A stretch of DNA of 64,000 nt, taken from NCBI RefSeq assembly GCF_003012345.1, contig NZ_PVRV01000020.1, positions 186,001 through 250,000 of the forward strand. Direction: 5' to 3'. The translations under genes and the position numbers were made by a program. The DNA comes from Phytohalomonas tamaricis. GTDB lineage: Bacteria; Pseudomonadota; Gammaproteobacteria; Pseudomonadales; Halomonadaceae. Positions 31,882 through 40,690 of the stretch are shown here, in pieces; the stretch's first letter is position 1, and each line of letters opens with the position of its first letter. Under the pieces are notes generated by a model, which did no database searches, was not told the DNA's origin, and worked only from the letters and a program-made list of their open reading frames with translations.

Positions 31882-33191
31882 CAGCCCCGCACCTGACCAT
31901 CGCCCAATACGATGTACTTTTGAGTGGTCAGCCCTTCTAGCCCAACCGGGCCGCGGGCATGCAGTTTACCGGTTGAAATGCCTATTTCTGCGCCCAGCCC
32001 GTATTCGGCGCCATCAGCGAAGCACGTCGGCGTATTGACCATCACGGAACTGGAGTCGACTTCGGCAAGAAAGCGTCGCGTCCTTCCTAAATGCTCAGAT
32101 ACGATCGCATCAGTATGCCCAGAGCCGTAACGGTTGATATGGCTTATAGCCTCATCAAGCCCATCAACCACACGCACTGCCAGCGTCGGACCGAGGTACT
32201 CGGTTTCCCAATCAGCCTCGCTTGCCGTCTCGATGCCGTCGACAATTCCCCGAGTGCGTTCACAGCCTTTAAGCGTCACGCCATGTGCACTGAAGCGTTG
32301 CGCCATGACCGGTAGGAAATGGCTGGCGATAGCCGTATCGACGAGCAGCGTTTCCATCGCGCCGCAGATGCCGTAGCGATAGCATTTGGCATTGAACGCT
32401 ATACGTTCCGCCATAACGAGATCTGCCGCACCATCAATATAAACGTGGCAATTACCATCAAGGTGCTTGATAACAGGCACCGTGGCTTCGGCACTGATAC
32501 GCTCGATCAAGGACTTGCCGCCGCGTGGAATAATCACGTCGACGAATTCAGGCATGCGGATAAGAGCGCCGACTGCCGCTCGATCAGTTGTGCTCACCAC
32601 CTGCACCGCGGCGACAGGCACGTTTGCTGACTCAAGTCCGGCACTTATGCAGGCAGCGATAGCTGCATTGGAATATCGGGCCTCCGATCCCCCACGCAGA
32701 ATTGCAGCGTTGCCAGCTTTCAGGCATAACGCCGCGGCATCGATAGTTACATTGGGACGTGACTCATAAATGATGCCGATCACGCCGAGCGGCACACGCA
32801 TCTTGCCAATCTGCAGGCCGTTCGGCCGCTTTTTCAGCCCATCAATTTCACCTACAGGATCAGGCAGGGCGACGACTGTTTTAAGTCCCTCAATCATCGC
32901 ATCGATACGGGCATCGGTCAGATGAAGGCGATCAAGCAACGCGGCATCAAGCGCATTATTTCGGCCATTATCCATATCCTGCGTATTGGCTGCCTTCAAT
33001 GCCTCACGTGAAGCATCAAGTTGATGGGCAATAGCAAGTAACGCAGCGTTTTTTGTCTCTGCATCCATGCTGCCAAGCTGCTTACTGACAGCGCGTGCCT
33101 TGCGCCCGAGAGTACGGACATACGGCACAATGTCCTGGCCATCATGTGGTACAGCACTATTATCATGAACATCTGCTGAAACTTGCGCCAT
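31881..33191 (-). CDS. proA: Gamma-glutamyl phosphate reductase ProA
   Basis: An aldehyde-dehydrogenase-fold enzyme of 436 residues. It reduces glutamyl-5-phosphate with NADPH in proline synthesis. Proline is also a compatible solute in salt-tolerant bacteria. Motifs are [33 protein letters not shown], and the catalytic-cysteine region [14 protein letters not shown]. The start at 33191 (MAQVSADV) is preferred over the upstream ATG at 33281. Even so, the N-terminus is about 15-20 residues longer than usual, so a slightly later start cannot be excluded. Confidence 0.93.
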   Translation of the reverse strand: MAQVSADVHDNSAVPHDGQDIVPYVRTLGRKARAVSKQLGSMDAETKNAALLAIAHQLDASREALKAANTQDMDNGRNNALDAALLDRLHLTDARIDAMIEGLKTVVALPDPVGEIDGLKKRPNGLQIGKMRVPLGVIGIIYESRPNVTIDAAALCLKAGNAAILRGGSEARYSNAAIAACISAGLESANVPVAAVQVVSTTDRAAVGALIRMPEFVDVIIPRGGKSLIERISAEATVPVIKHLDGNCHVYIDGAADLVMAERIAFNAKCYRYGICGAMETLLVDTAIASHFLPVMAQRFSAHGVTLKGCERTRGIVDGIETASEADWETEYLGPTLAVRVVDGLDEAISHINRYGSGHTDAIVSEHLGRTRRFLAEVDSSSVMVNTPTCFADGAEYGLGAEIGISTGKLHARGPVGLEGLTTQKYIVLGDGQVRG

Positions 33192-33440
33192 GGCGCCACA
33201 ATCTCCCTGATGGATGACCCGTTCACTGTCAGACGGCGTCCCGCTCGCTATAATGCCCGGCAGCGTGATATGACGTGCCACTATAAGCCAGCAGGGTAAG
33301 CAAGTAAAAACCGTTTGCCGTTCCTGTATTTCGTTTTAATCATGCCTCTCTTGGCATTTTCGCACGCATGACCTATTCAAGGTTCTTTCGATTCAAACGT
33401 TGGCCGCCGACTGTCAAGCGACCACAATGGAGACTTATTG

Positions 33441-34853
33441 ATGCATCCGGTCAGCTGGATTGAGGGCCTCGCCTACTCACCCGCGCTATTGATAGTCACG
33501 ATTGGCTTTATTGCACTGGCGGAATCGCTTGCCGTTATCGGGCTGCTTGTCCCCGGCGTGCTGCTGTTGACGGTCGCCGCGTCAGTTGCCGGTCATGCTG
33601 ATATATCCATCGTCGCCTTGCTCATCAGCAGCATGATTGGCGCAGTAATCGGTGATTCACTCAGCTTTTGGCTGGGACATAGCCAGCATGAACGCATCCC
33701 ATCGTTATGGCCGTTCAACCGTCATCCTGAGTGGCTTTCCCGTGGCCAGGCATTCTTTGAGCGTTACGGCATCCTTTCGATTGCATTCGGGCGCTTCGTT
33801 GGTCCGGTGCGCCCTATCATTCCGCTAGTAGCAGGCATGTTGCATATGCCTAAAGCGCGCTTTTTAACTATCAATATAATTTCTGCCCTTATATGGGCCC
33901 CGGTTTATCTTTTGCCCGGCTACTACCTTGGCCAGGCTTGGCAAAAACAGATCGACCTGCCACCAGGCAGTGAAAAGTGGTTTCTGGAACTGTTTACGCT
34001 GCTGGTCATAGCGGCGCTCACGTTTTCATGGCTGCGTCGCCGCCTTGATCGTAATGGGCGTTTCTATCGCAGCGCACTGCACTGGGCACGGAAGAGAGAA
34101 TGGCGCCGCCGGCTGTGGCTGGCCTTCAGCCAACGCTTCACTGGCGGTGAGTTCCCGCTGGCATCACTCATGCTGGGTATCGGCTCACTATGGCTGTTTG
34201 TCGGCTGGACAGCCTACGTGATCAGCCATGCCGATCAACCTTTGGTACTTGACCTACAAAGCAAAGCGATTTTTGCATCGCTGGCTACTCATCATCTTAT
34301 CGCTGAGTATGGCCTGTTCATGGACTTTCTCGGCGACAAGCTAGGGATTGTCGCGCTGGTTCTACCTTGGCTTTTATGGATGTTATGGCAGCGCTATTAC
34401 GCCGCTTTCATTCACTGGGCCATGGCCCTGGGGATCATTGGCCTACTGAACACCGTACTCAAGTATTCTATCGGCCGTCCCCGCCCGATGACGCCCGATC
34501 ATTTGATTGGGTCATTCTCCTACCCCAGCGCCCACGCTTCCGGTGCAATGGTCATGTACGGGCTCGCGGCGGCCTTCATTGCTCAGAATCAATCCTCTGG
34601 CGCGAGGCGCTGGCCTTACTGGGGCGCCATCCTGATCATCATCACGATAAGCATTTCACGGCTGGCCTATGGCGTTCACTGGGCAAGCGATCTGATCGGG
34701 GGCGTGCTATTGGGGTTGGTGGTGTGTGCCTTGATACGGATCAGCTACCATCGTTTCAGCCAAACGCCGCTCGCATTCAAACCCTGGCCGTGGTTATTGC
34801 TGGGCTCCGTGCTTCTCTTCCTCGCGCGCATGACGTTACTGCCACGCGTCTAA
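33441..34853 (+). CDS. DedA (VTT) plus PAP2 phosphatase fusion membrane protein
   Basis: A 470-residue inner-membrane protein. Residues 1-200 form a DedA/VTT domain with GLLVPGVLLL and GRFVGPVRPIIPLVAG, the pattern of undecaprenyl-phosphate or lipid flippases. Residues from about 240 form a type 2 phosphatidic acid phosphatase with all three motifs: KYSIGRPRP, SYPSAHASG and SRLAYGVHWASD. The combination suggests dephosphorylation and recycling of undecaprenyl pyrophosphate or a phospholipid precursor in one polypeptide. The ATG at 33441 has GGAG upstream. It is monocistronic, divergent from proA, with a terminator after it. Confidence 0.92.
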   Translation: MHPVSWIEGLAYSPALLIVTIGFIALAESLAVIGLLVPGVLLLTVAASVAGHADISIVALLISSMIGAVIGDSLSFWLGHSQHERIPSLWPFNRHPEWLSRGQAFFERYGILSIAFGRFVGPVRPIIPLVAGMLHMPKARFLTINIISALIWAPVYLLPGYYLGQAWQKQIDLPPGSEKWFLELFTLLVIAALTFSWLRRRLDRNGRFYRSALHWARKREWRRRLWLAFSQRFTGGEFPLASLMLGIGSLWLFVGWTAYVISHADQPLVLDLQSKAIFASLATHHLIAEYGLFMDFLGDKLGIVALVLPWLLWMLWQRYYAAFIHWAMALGIIGLLNTVLKYSIGRPRPMTPDHLIGSFSYPSAHASGAMVMYGLAAAFIAQNQSSGARRWPYWGAILIIITISISRLAYGVHWASDLIGGVLLGLVVCALIRISYHRFSQTPLAFKPWPWLLLGSVLLFLARMTLLPRV

Positions 34854-34859
34854 TTCTCC

Positions 34860-34902
34860 AAGGCCATCCCCACCGCGTTAAATACGTGACGGGGATGGCC
34901 TT
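34860..34902 (+). terminator. Hairpin terminator after the DedA-PAP2 gene
   Basis: A perfect 12-bp stem (34860-34871 with 34891-34902) with a 19-nt loop just after the stop codon. The following T tract is poor, so efficiency is uncertain. Confidence 0.6.
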
Positions 34903-35037
34903 GAAATCATCAGTTGCTCTTATTCCCGACCTTGCTTGCCTTTGAAGTATCGAACAACCTTCCTTTTTAGCAGCAGCCAATGACGATCGCGCATTCTCTC
35001 TTTCGACCGCTTATTGCCATTATCAAAACTGCCACGA

Positions 35038-36414
35038 TCAAACGCTGAGCCCGCTCGCATGGCGTTCACTTAGCCCGGCCAGCAGTTTTTCATGTAGCCC
35101 ACCAAATCCGCCATTACTCATGATCACGACACGGTCGCCTGGTTGTGCCTTATCAACCAGCGCTGTTACTAACGCCTCCAGGTCCTTGAACACATGCGCT
35201 GGCATAACACACTGTTCTGCTACATCATCGATTTCCCAGCCCAACTGAGGCGGTTGATACCAGTAGACGTCATCGGCAGCACTTACGCTTTCCGGTAAGC
35301 GCGCCTTCATGGTTCCCAAACGCATCGTATTCGAGCGTGGTTCGATCACAGCAATCAGGCGCCCCTTATCCATCGCTGCGCGTAGTCCGGCAAGTGTTAA
35401 GGCAATTGCTGTCGGGTGATGAGCAAAATCATCGATGACCTGAATATTCGCGATTTCACCCCGCACTTCCTGACGCCGCTTGGGCGAAGCAAAACGTGAC
35501 AGCGCAGCCGCAGCGGTCTTAATCGGCACACCGCAGGCAACAGCTGCAGCAATCGCCGCAAGGCCGTTGCTGGCATTGTGTCGTCCCGTCATCGACCATT
35601 CCACGACCTCTTTGTGCTGGCCCTGCTTGACCTGAAAGCGACTGGCATCATCACGCTCCAGCATCAGTTGCCAATCGCCCTGCTCGCCAAACGTCTCAAC
35701 AGGTGCCCAGCAGCCTCTATCCAACACACGGCGCAATGCAGGCTCATCGTCAGCAACGATTAGTCGGCCATTGCCCGGAACAGTACGTACCAGATGATGA
35801 AACTGACGCTCGATGGCGGCCAAGTCGTCAAAGATATCAGCGTGGTCGAATTCGAGATTATTGAGAATTGCGATATCAGGACGATAGTGGACGAACTTGG
35901 AGCGTTTATCGAAGAAGGCCGTATCGTACTCATCGGCCTCGACCACAAACGGAGCGTCTGCCTCTCCCAAGCGCGCGGAAATGCCGAAGTTACGCGGTAC
36001 GCCACCGATCAGAAACCCTGGCGACATGCCAGCGCACTCAAGAATCCAGGCTAACATGCTGGCCGTAGTGGTCTTGCCATGCGTCCCCGCGACAGCAAGC
36101 ACGGTACGCTTTCCCAATACATGTTCACGCAGCCACTGTGGGCCAGACACATACGGAAGCTTGCGCGACAGCAGCGCTTCAACCTCGGGATTACCACGCG
36201 AGAGGGCGTTGCCGATTACCACAAGATCCGGTTCAGGATCGAGATTGTCGGCCTTGTAACCGCTCAATAGGGCAATGCCTGCCGCCTCGAGCTGCGTACT
36301 CATCGGTGGATAAACGTTGGCGTCCGACCCGGTAACATGATGCCCCAACTCACGCGCCAGTAGCGCCAGGCTACCCATGAACGTACCGCAGATACCGAGA
36401 ATATGAAGATGCAT
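35038..36414 (-). CDS. mpl: UDP-MurNAc:tripeptide ligase Mpl (murein recycling)
   Basis: A 458-residue Mur ligase that reattaches recycled L-Ala-gamma-D-Glu-meso-DAP to UDP-MurNAc using ATP. It starts MHLHILGICGTFMGSLALLAR, has the P-loop AVAGTHGKTTTASM, and the DEYDTAFFDKRSKF segment specific to Mpl rather than MurC. The length fits (457 in E. coli). It complements NagZ at the start of the window in peptidoglycan recycling. It is divergent from the phosphofructokinase gene. Confidence 0.95.
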   Translation of the reverse strand: MHLHILGICGTFMGSLALLARELGHHVTGSDANVYPPMSTQLEAAGIALLSGYKADNLDPEPDLVVIGNALSRGNPEVEALLSRKLPYVSGPQWLREHVLGKRTVLAVAGTHGKTTTASMLAWILECAGMSPGFLIGGVPRNFGISARLGEADAPFVVEADEYDTAFFDKRSKFVHYRPDIAILNNLEFDHADIFDDLAAIERQFHHLVRTVPGNGRLIVADDEPALRRVLDRGCWAPVETFGEQGDWQLMLERDDASRFQVKQGQHKEVVEWSMTGRHNASNGLAAIAAAVACGVPIKTAAAALSRFASPKRRQEVRGEIANIQVIDDFAHHPTAIALTLAGLRAAMDKGRLIAVIEPRSNTMRLGTMKARLPESVSAADDVYWYQPPQLGWEIDDVAEQCVMPAHVFKDLEALVTALVDKAQPGDRVVIMSNGGFGGLHEKLLAGLSERHASGLSV

Positions 36415-36760
36415 GCTACCGACTCAACAAAAAGTAAGAGGATTTCAATATCAAACGAAGCTGCCTGCTGCCAAGCGTGGGCAACAGATAAAGCATCACG
36501 CCACAAGGCTTAGCCTAAAGCCGAATCAGCCTAGCATGAGAGTTACGATAGCGTCAGGCTCCGAGCTTGCCGCGACTTAAGGTCGCAGGCGACGGGCAGT
36601 TTAGCTATGATGCCCACCAGAACGGAAGCCGATTAAAGGCAACCGTCACCGGGCCTGTACGGAAAGCTGCATGCCTGAAAAGGTGAGTACATGAAGTAGA
36701 CGTACTCGCCTCGAGTCGAGAGAGAACGACATAAGAGCCACTACAAGCAGGAAGCCCTCA
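36415..36760. other. Intergenic region between mpl and the PPi-phosphofructokinase gene
   Basis: A 346-bp divergent intergenic region without a convincing gene. It holds a small hairpin near 36572-36586 (GCGAC/GTCGC) and a 10-bp stem with one wobble at 36681-36690/36702-36711, about 50 nt before the downstream start. The latter could be a 5'-leader structure. Confidence 0.5.
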
Positions 36761-38020
36761 ATGGCCAAATTCAATGCCTTTTATGCGCAATCCGGCGGTG
36801 TGTCGGCTGTCATCAATGCCAGTGCCTGCGGTGTAATCGAAACCTGCCGCAAGCACAGCGATAGCATCGGCAAAATCTATGCCGGAAGAAACGGCATTAT
36901 CGGCGCACTGACAGAAGATCTGATCGATGTAGGTCAAGAGAGCGAAGCAGCGATCTCCGCATTGCGCTACACCCCGGGTGGCGCTTTCGGATCATGTCGC
37001 TACAAGCTCAAGGATATCGATACACATCGCACGCAGTATGAGCGTCTGATCGAAGTGTTCAAAGCCCATAACATCCGCTACTTCTTTTATAACGGCGGCG
37101 GCGATAGCGCAGATACATGTCTTAAGGTATCTCAGCTCTCCGAGCGGATGGGTTATCCACTGCAGGCCATTCACGTTCCCAAGACCGTCGATAACGACTT
37201 ACCGATTACCGACAACTCTCCCGGGTTTGGCTCGGTAGCCAAGTATATCGCCACCTCCGTACGCGAAGCGGCGCTTGATATCGCCTCGATGTGTGCCACC
37301 TCTACCAAGGTGTTCATTCTTGAAGCCATGGGCCGACACGCAGGTTGGATTGCGGCATCAGGCGCATTGGCGGGGAAAGGCATTCACGAGCCGCCGCACC
37401 TGATCATTTTCCCCGAGATTCCCTTCGACCGTACTCGCGTCATGCGGCATATCGATGAATCGGTCAAGCGCAGCGGTTATTGCGTGATCGTTGTTTCTGA
37501 AGGCGCTCGCTACAGTGACGGCACTTTCCTGGCTGATGCTGGCAATACCGATGCCTTCGGACATCGTCAACTGGGTGGCGTCGCCCCTACTCTGGCCGGT
37601 ATGGTCAAGCAGGATTTGGGTTACAAATACCACTGGGCGGTGGCTGATTACCTGCAACGTGCAGCACGTCATATCGCCTCAAAGACGGATGTCGAGCAAG
37701 CCTATGCCGTCGGGGTGCGCGCCGTTGAGTGTGCGCTTGAAGGCAAGAATGCCGTCATGCCAGCGATCAAACGCGTCAGTGACACACCTTATGAATGGCG
37801 CCTGGAAGATGCACCGCTGGCTGAAGTGGCCAACCAGGAAAAATTCATGCCGCGAGACTATATCAGCGAGGATGGATTCGGCATCTCTGCTGCCTGCCGC
37901 GCATATCTTGAGCCATTAATTCAAGGTGAAGACTTCCCTCCCTTCGAAAATGGGTTACCCAAATTCGCCACGCTCGAGCTCGCCGCTGTTGAAAAGAAAC
38001 TTGCCACGTTCAGCCTTTAA
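36761..38020 (+). CDS. Pyrophosphate-dependent 6-phosphofructokinase
   Basis: A 419-residue phosphofructokinase-family enzyme. The phosphoryl-donor loop reads YNGGGDSADT instead of the GGDG of ATP enzymes, and the next conserved loop reads VPKTVDNDL with the lysine that replaces glycine in PPi-dependent enzymes. Both point to PPi as phosphoryl donor. GRHAGW is the fructose-6-phosphate region. Such enzymes interconvert fructose-6-phosphate and fructose-1,6-bisphosphate reversibly. AGGAAG precedes the ATG. An inorganic pyrophosphatase gene is 2 kb away, competing for PPi. Donor specificity is inferred from sequence only. Confidence 0.9.
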   Translation: MAKFNAFYAQSGGVSAVINASACGVIETCRKHSDSIGKIYAGRNGIIGALTEDLIDVGQESEAAISALRYTPGGAFGSCRYKLKDIDTHRTQYERLIEVFKAHNIRYFFYNGGGDSADTCLKVSQLSERMGYPLQAIHVPKTVDNDLPITDNSPGFGSVAKYIATSVREAALDIASMCATSTKVFILEAMGRHAGWIAASGALAGKGIHEPPHLIIFPEIPFDRTRVMRHIDESVKRSGYCVIVVSEGARYSDGTFLADAGNTDAFGHRQLGGVAPTLAGMVKQDLGYKYHWAVADYLQRAARHIASKTDVEQAYAVGVRAVECALEGKNAVMPAIKRVSDTPYEWRLEDAPLAEVANQEKFMPRDYISEDGFGISAACRAYLEPLIQGEDFPPFENGLPKFATLELAAVEKKLATFSL

Positions 38021-38050
38021 ACGCTGAGGCAAGATACGCGAAGCCAATAC

Positions 38051-38086
38051 AAAACGGCGCCAGCAACAGTGCTGGCGCCGTTTTTT
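38051..38086. terminator. Strong bidirectional terminator after the phosphofructokinase gene
   Basis: A perfect 15-bp stem (38051-38065 with 38070-38084), loop ACAG, A-rich on the left and six T on the right, between two convergent genes. Confidence 0.93.
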
Positions 38087-38106
38087 CGTCGGCGTCGTAT
38101 GACCAC

Positions 38107-39846
38107 CTAGTTCAACCACCAGGACAATACCAGCAACATCAATAGCACCCCGGCTATTGCTTGCCAGATGTTGGCCGGCTCACGCCATGGACTACGCTTT
38201 TGAGATATATCTTCGGACTGAACAGAGGAATCATCGTGAGCCGCTGGCTTAAGCGCATAGAGCAGCTCGGAGAGGCGTCGATAACGCAGCGCACGTTTCG
38301 GGGATAGTGCCCGCTTAAGCGCGTTATCAAGCTGAGAAGAGATGGCCGGCTCAATGTCCCGGGCACTACGATAATGCAACTGATCAAGCTCGCTCTGCTG
38401 GCGCAACTGACGTAATGACTGCCCGTAAGGCATGGCACCATTGGTCACTAGCCAATAGATTGTCGAGGCCAGCGCAAATTGATCGCTACGTCGGCTTACG
38501 CTGATCCCAAGGGCATATTCGGGAGCACTGTGATCACACAGGCCCACTTCACGTGCTAGCGATATCGCCTCTTCACTGCTATCGAGATCACGCCGAGCAC
38601 AGGCGCCAAAGTCTGCAAGAACCACCTGCTCATGGCGGTCAATAATAATGTTCTCGGGCCTGATCCCTTGATGCAGCACATCACGACGATGTACCGCATG
38701 CACAGCCTTACCCAACTGACGTGCGATATCGAGACGTTGCTCGAGGCTCGCCTGAGGATGCCGCTCCACCCATTCCGCCAGCGTTTCCCCTTCGACAAAA
38801 CTCATCAGATAGTAAAGGTAACGCTGCGGCCTGGGCGGCGAAATGACGCGAATCACAAAAGGTGACTTGATGCGCTCGGCAATCCACTGCTGAAACATAA
38901 AATGTTCCAGATAGGCGTTGCGCAGGGAAAGTTCGGGACTGGGCGTTTTCATCACCATCGCGCTACCGCGCTCACTATCTTTGACAAGATAGACCCGCGC
39001 CTTGGCAGTACGTGAGATGATCCTTTCCACCTCAAAGCCATCAAGACGATCTCCGACGTCGAGTTCAGGTGGAATAGGCAACTTGCCATAGAGTTGCTCT
39101 GGAGATTCGCTCGTCTCTTTAGGCAAACGATCAATGCGAACCAGCTGAAAGCAGAATGCCTCGGCACCATAGCCGCGATCACCAGCCCGCTGCATGGCAG
39201 CCTTGGCCAGGCGTTCACAAGCACCATCAAGATCGCTGACATCCTGGCGAATGAGCTGAACGTAATCGGAAGGCAGCAGAGTGCCGCGCACAGCCTGGGT
39301 GGTAAAAAGGAAGATATCCCCTTGCTTGAGCGGTAACGAGAGATAATCGATATCGATGCTGCCATCCATACCCAGTGCCCGGGAGGGATAGCGATAACCA
39401 CCCAGATCAGTTACGTGATCACGGGAAAGTTGCTCAAACTCAGCACCGCGCAGCCGAAACACCAGCGTGTCGCCCATGTGAAAAAGGTGCGCCATGCGAT
39501 CACGAAACACCATGGCAGAGAGCGAACTGACATAGCTTCCACCAGCGACATAACGGCTCTGACTGAAGCACCAGCCATTCAGGGCACGTAGCACCCGCGT
39601 CGCCGCCGTCTTGACGTCCCAATGCGCCGGCGTTGAAAAATAATCCGCCAGAAAGCCACGTACAGACAGATCGCCGGCCTGTTTAGCGATAGCATTACGC
39701 GAGGTGGAATCGGCGATAACCGCACACGCTCCTTTCATCGCCAGCTGCTCGCCTTCTGGGATTTGTACAGACATCGACGAGCGGTGCTTGCGGTGATCGG
39801 ACGCCACAAAGGCGTGCCCGAAACTTAATGATAGAGCGCTATCCAC
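38107..39846 (-). CDS. PP2C-like phosphatase / Ser-Thr kinase fusion with degenerate active sites
   Basis: A protein of 579 residues. Residues 1-245 are a PP2C fold, about 265-545 a protein-kinase fold, and a single C-terminal membrane anchor (GVLLMLLVLSWWL) ends the chain. The PP2C half keeps Asp46 (VIADS) and Gly125-Asp126 (HMGDTLVF) but has lost the other metal-site signatures: the usual DG motif reads FTTQAV (Gln184) and the DN motif reads YGAEAF (226-231). The kinase half keeps Lys300 and DFG (412-414), but the HRD-type catalytic loop reads HQGIRPEN, with Gly394 replacing the catalytic Asp. Both enzymes are probably inactive. GTG at 39846 (AAGGAG 6 nt upstream) is preferred to TTG at 39849. 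It has no nitrate-assimilation neighbours, unlike many homologues. Confidence 0.85.
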   Translation of the reverse strand: MDSALSLSFGHAFVASDHRKHRSSMSVQIPEGEQLAMKGACAVIADSTSRNAIAKQAGDLSVRGFLADYFSTPAHWDVKTAATRVLRALNGWCFSQSRYVAGGSYVSSLSAMVFRDRMAHLFHMGDTLVFRLRGAEFEQLSRDHVTDLGGYRYPSRALGMDGSIDIDYLSLPLKQGDIFLFTTQAVRGTLLPSDYVQLIRQDVSDLDGACERLAKAAMQRAGDRGYGAEAFCFQLVRIDRLPKETSESPEQLYGKLPIPPELDVGDRLDGFEVERIISRTAKARVYLVKDSERGSAMVMKTPSPELSLRNAYLEHFMFQQWIAERIKSPFVIRVISPPRPQRYLYYLMSFVEGETLAEWVERHPQASLEQRLDIARQLGKAVHAVHRRDVLHQGIRPENIIIDRHEQVVLADFGACARRDLDSSEEAISLAREVGLCDHSAPEYALGISVSRRSDQFALASTIYWLVTNGAMPYGQSLRQLRQQSELDQLHYRSARDIEPAISSQLDNALKRALSPKRALRYRRLSELLYALKPAAHDDSSVQSEDISQKRSPWREPANIWQAIAGVLLMLLVLSWWLN

Positions 39847-39905
39847 CAATGACTCCTTCCTAAAGCACTGATAAGGTCATGATTATCCGCTACATGGCCC
39901 TGTTG

Positions 39906-39929
39906 AATTAAGCCTATCATGGCTTAATT
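39906..39929. promoter_or_regulatory. Perfect 9-bp dyad upstream of ppa
   Basis: AATTAAGCC-TATCAT-GGCTTAATT lies in the 197-bp region between the divergent phosphatase/kinase gene and ppa. There is no T tract on either side, so a protein-binding operator is likelier than a terminator. The binding protein is unknown. Confidence 0.4.
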
Positions 39930-40043
39930 ATGCCCGTTCGACGGAGTTTATTCAGTCAGGTTGGTAATCGCCTGAACCAATTCGTATAATTTTCGCGATT
40001 TTCACTCGCCAAGCTAGCAACCGCAAATGCAAGGACTCGGAAG

Positions 40044-40580
40044 ATGAGTTTTGAAAAGATCCCCGCTGGAAAGGACCTCCCCAACGATATCTACGTTGCC
40101 ATCGAGATCCCGGCCAATCATGCGCCGATTAAATATGAGATCGATAAGGATATGGATGCGCTGCTGGTCGATCGTTTCATGGCGACGCCAATGTTCTATC
40201 CGGCCAACTATGGATTCATTCCTAATACGCTAGCCGATGACGGCGACCCTCTTGATGCCTTGGTCGTCACGCCCTACCCGGTTCAGCCCGGCAGTGTCAT
40301 CCGTGCTCGTCCGGTCGGTATTTTGAACATGACAGACGAAGCGGGCGAAGATGCCAAGCTCGTTTGCGTACCGCACCCGAAGTTGAGCACCTTGTATGAT
40401 GATATCCATGAGGTGACTGATCTGCCTGAGCTTCTACGTCAGCAGATTGCCCATTTCTTTGAGAACTACAAAGATCTCGAAAAAGGTAAATGGGTCAAGA
40501 TAGAGTCCTGGGACAATGCCGACGCTGCCCGTCAGGCCATCGAAAAGGCAGTCTCAGCCTACCAGAACGAGCAGCAGTAA
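40044..40580 (+). CDS. ppa: Inorganic pyrophosphatase (family I)
   Basis: A 178-residue cytoplasmic enzyme hydrolysing PPi to phosphate, pulling biosynthetic reactions forward. Family I signature [10 protein letters not shown] carries the metal-binding aspartates; [19 protein letters not shown] and [11 protein letters not shown] match bacterial hexameric enzymes. The length fits E. coli Ppa (176). It is monocistronic. The adjacent PPi-using phosphofructokinase would draw on the same pool. Confidence 0.97.
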   Translation: MSFEKIPAGKDLPNDIYVAIEIPANHAPIKYEIDKDMDALLVDRFMATPMFYPANYGFIPNTLADDGDPLDALVVTPYPVQPGSVIRARPVGILNMTDEAGEDAKLVCVPHPKLSTLYDDIHEVTDLPELLRQQIAHFFENYKDLEKGKWVKIESWDNADAARQAIEKAVSAYQNEQQ

Positions 40581-40690
40581 CACCGCAGCGGGCCACTAAC
40601 GTGGTCCGCCTCTTTCCTTTTGTCCAGACGCCAGCATTGTTAACATCCCAGCGCTTTCCTTCCTCTTTCTCTTATCCGCGTCAGCTACGA

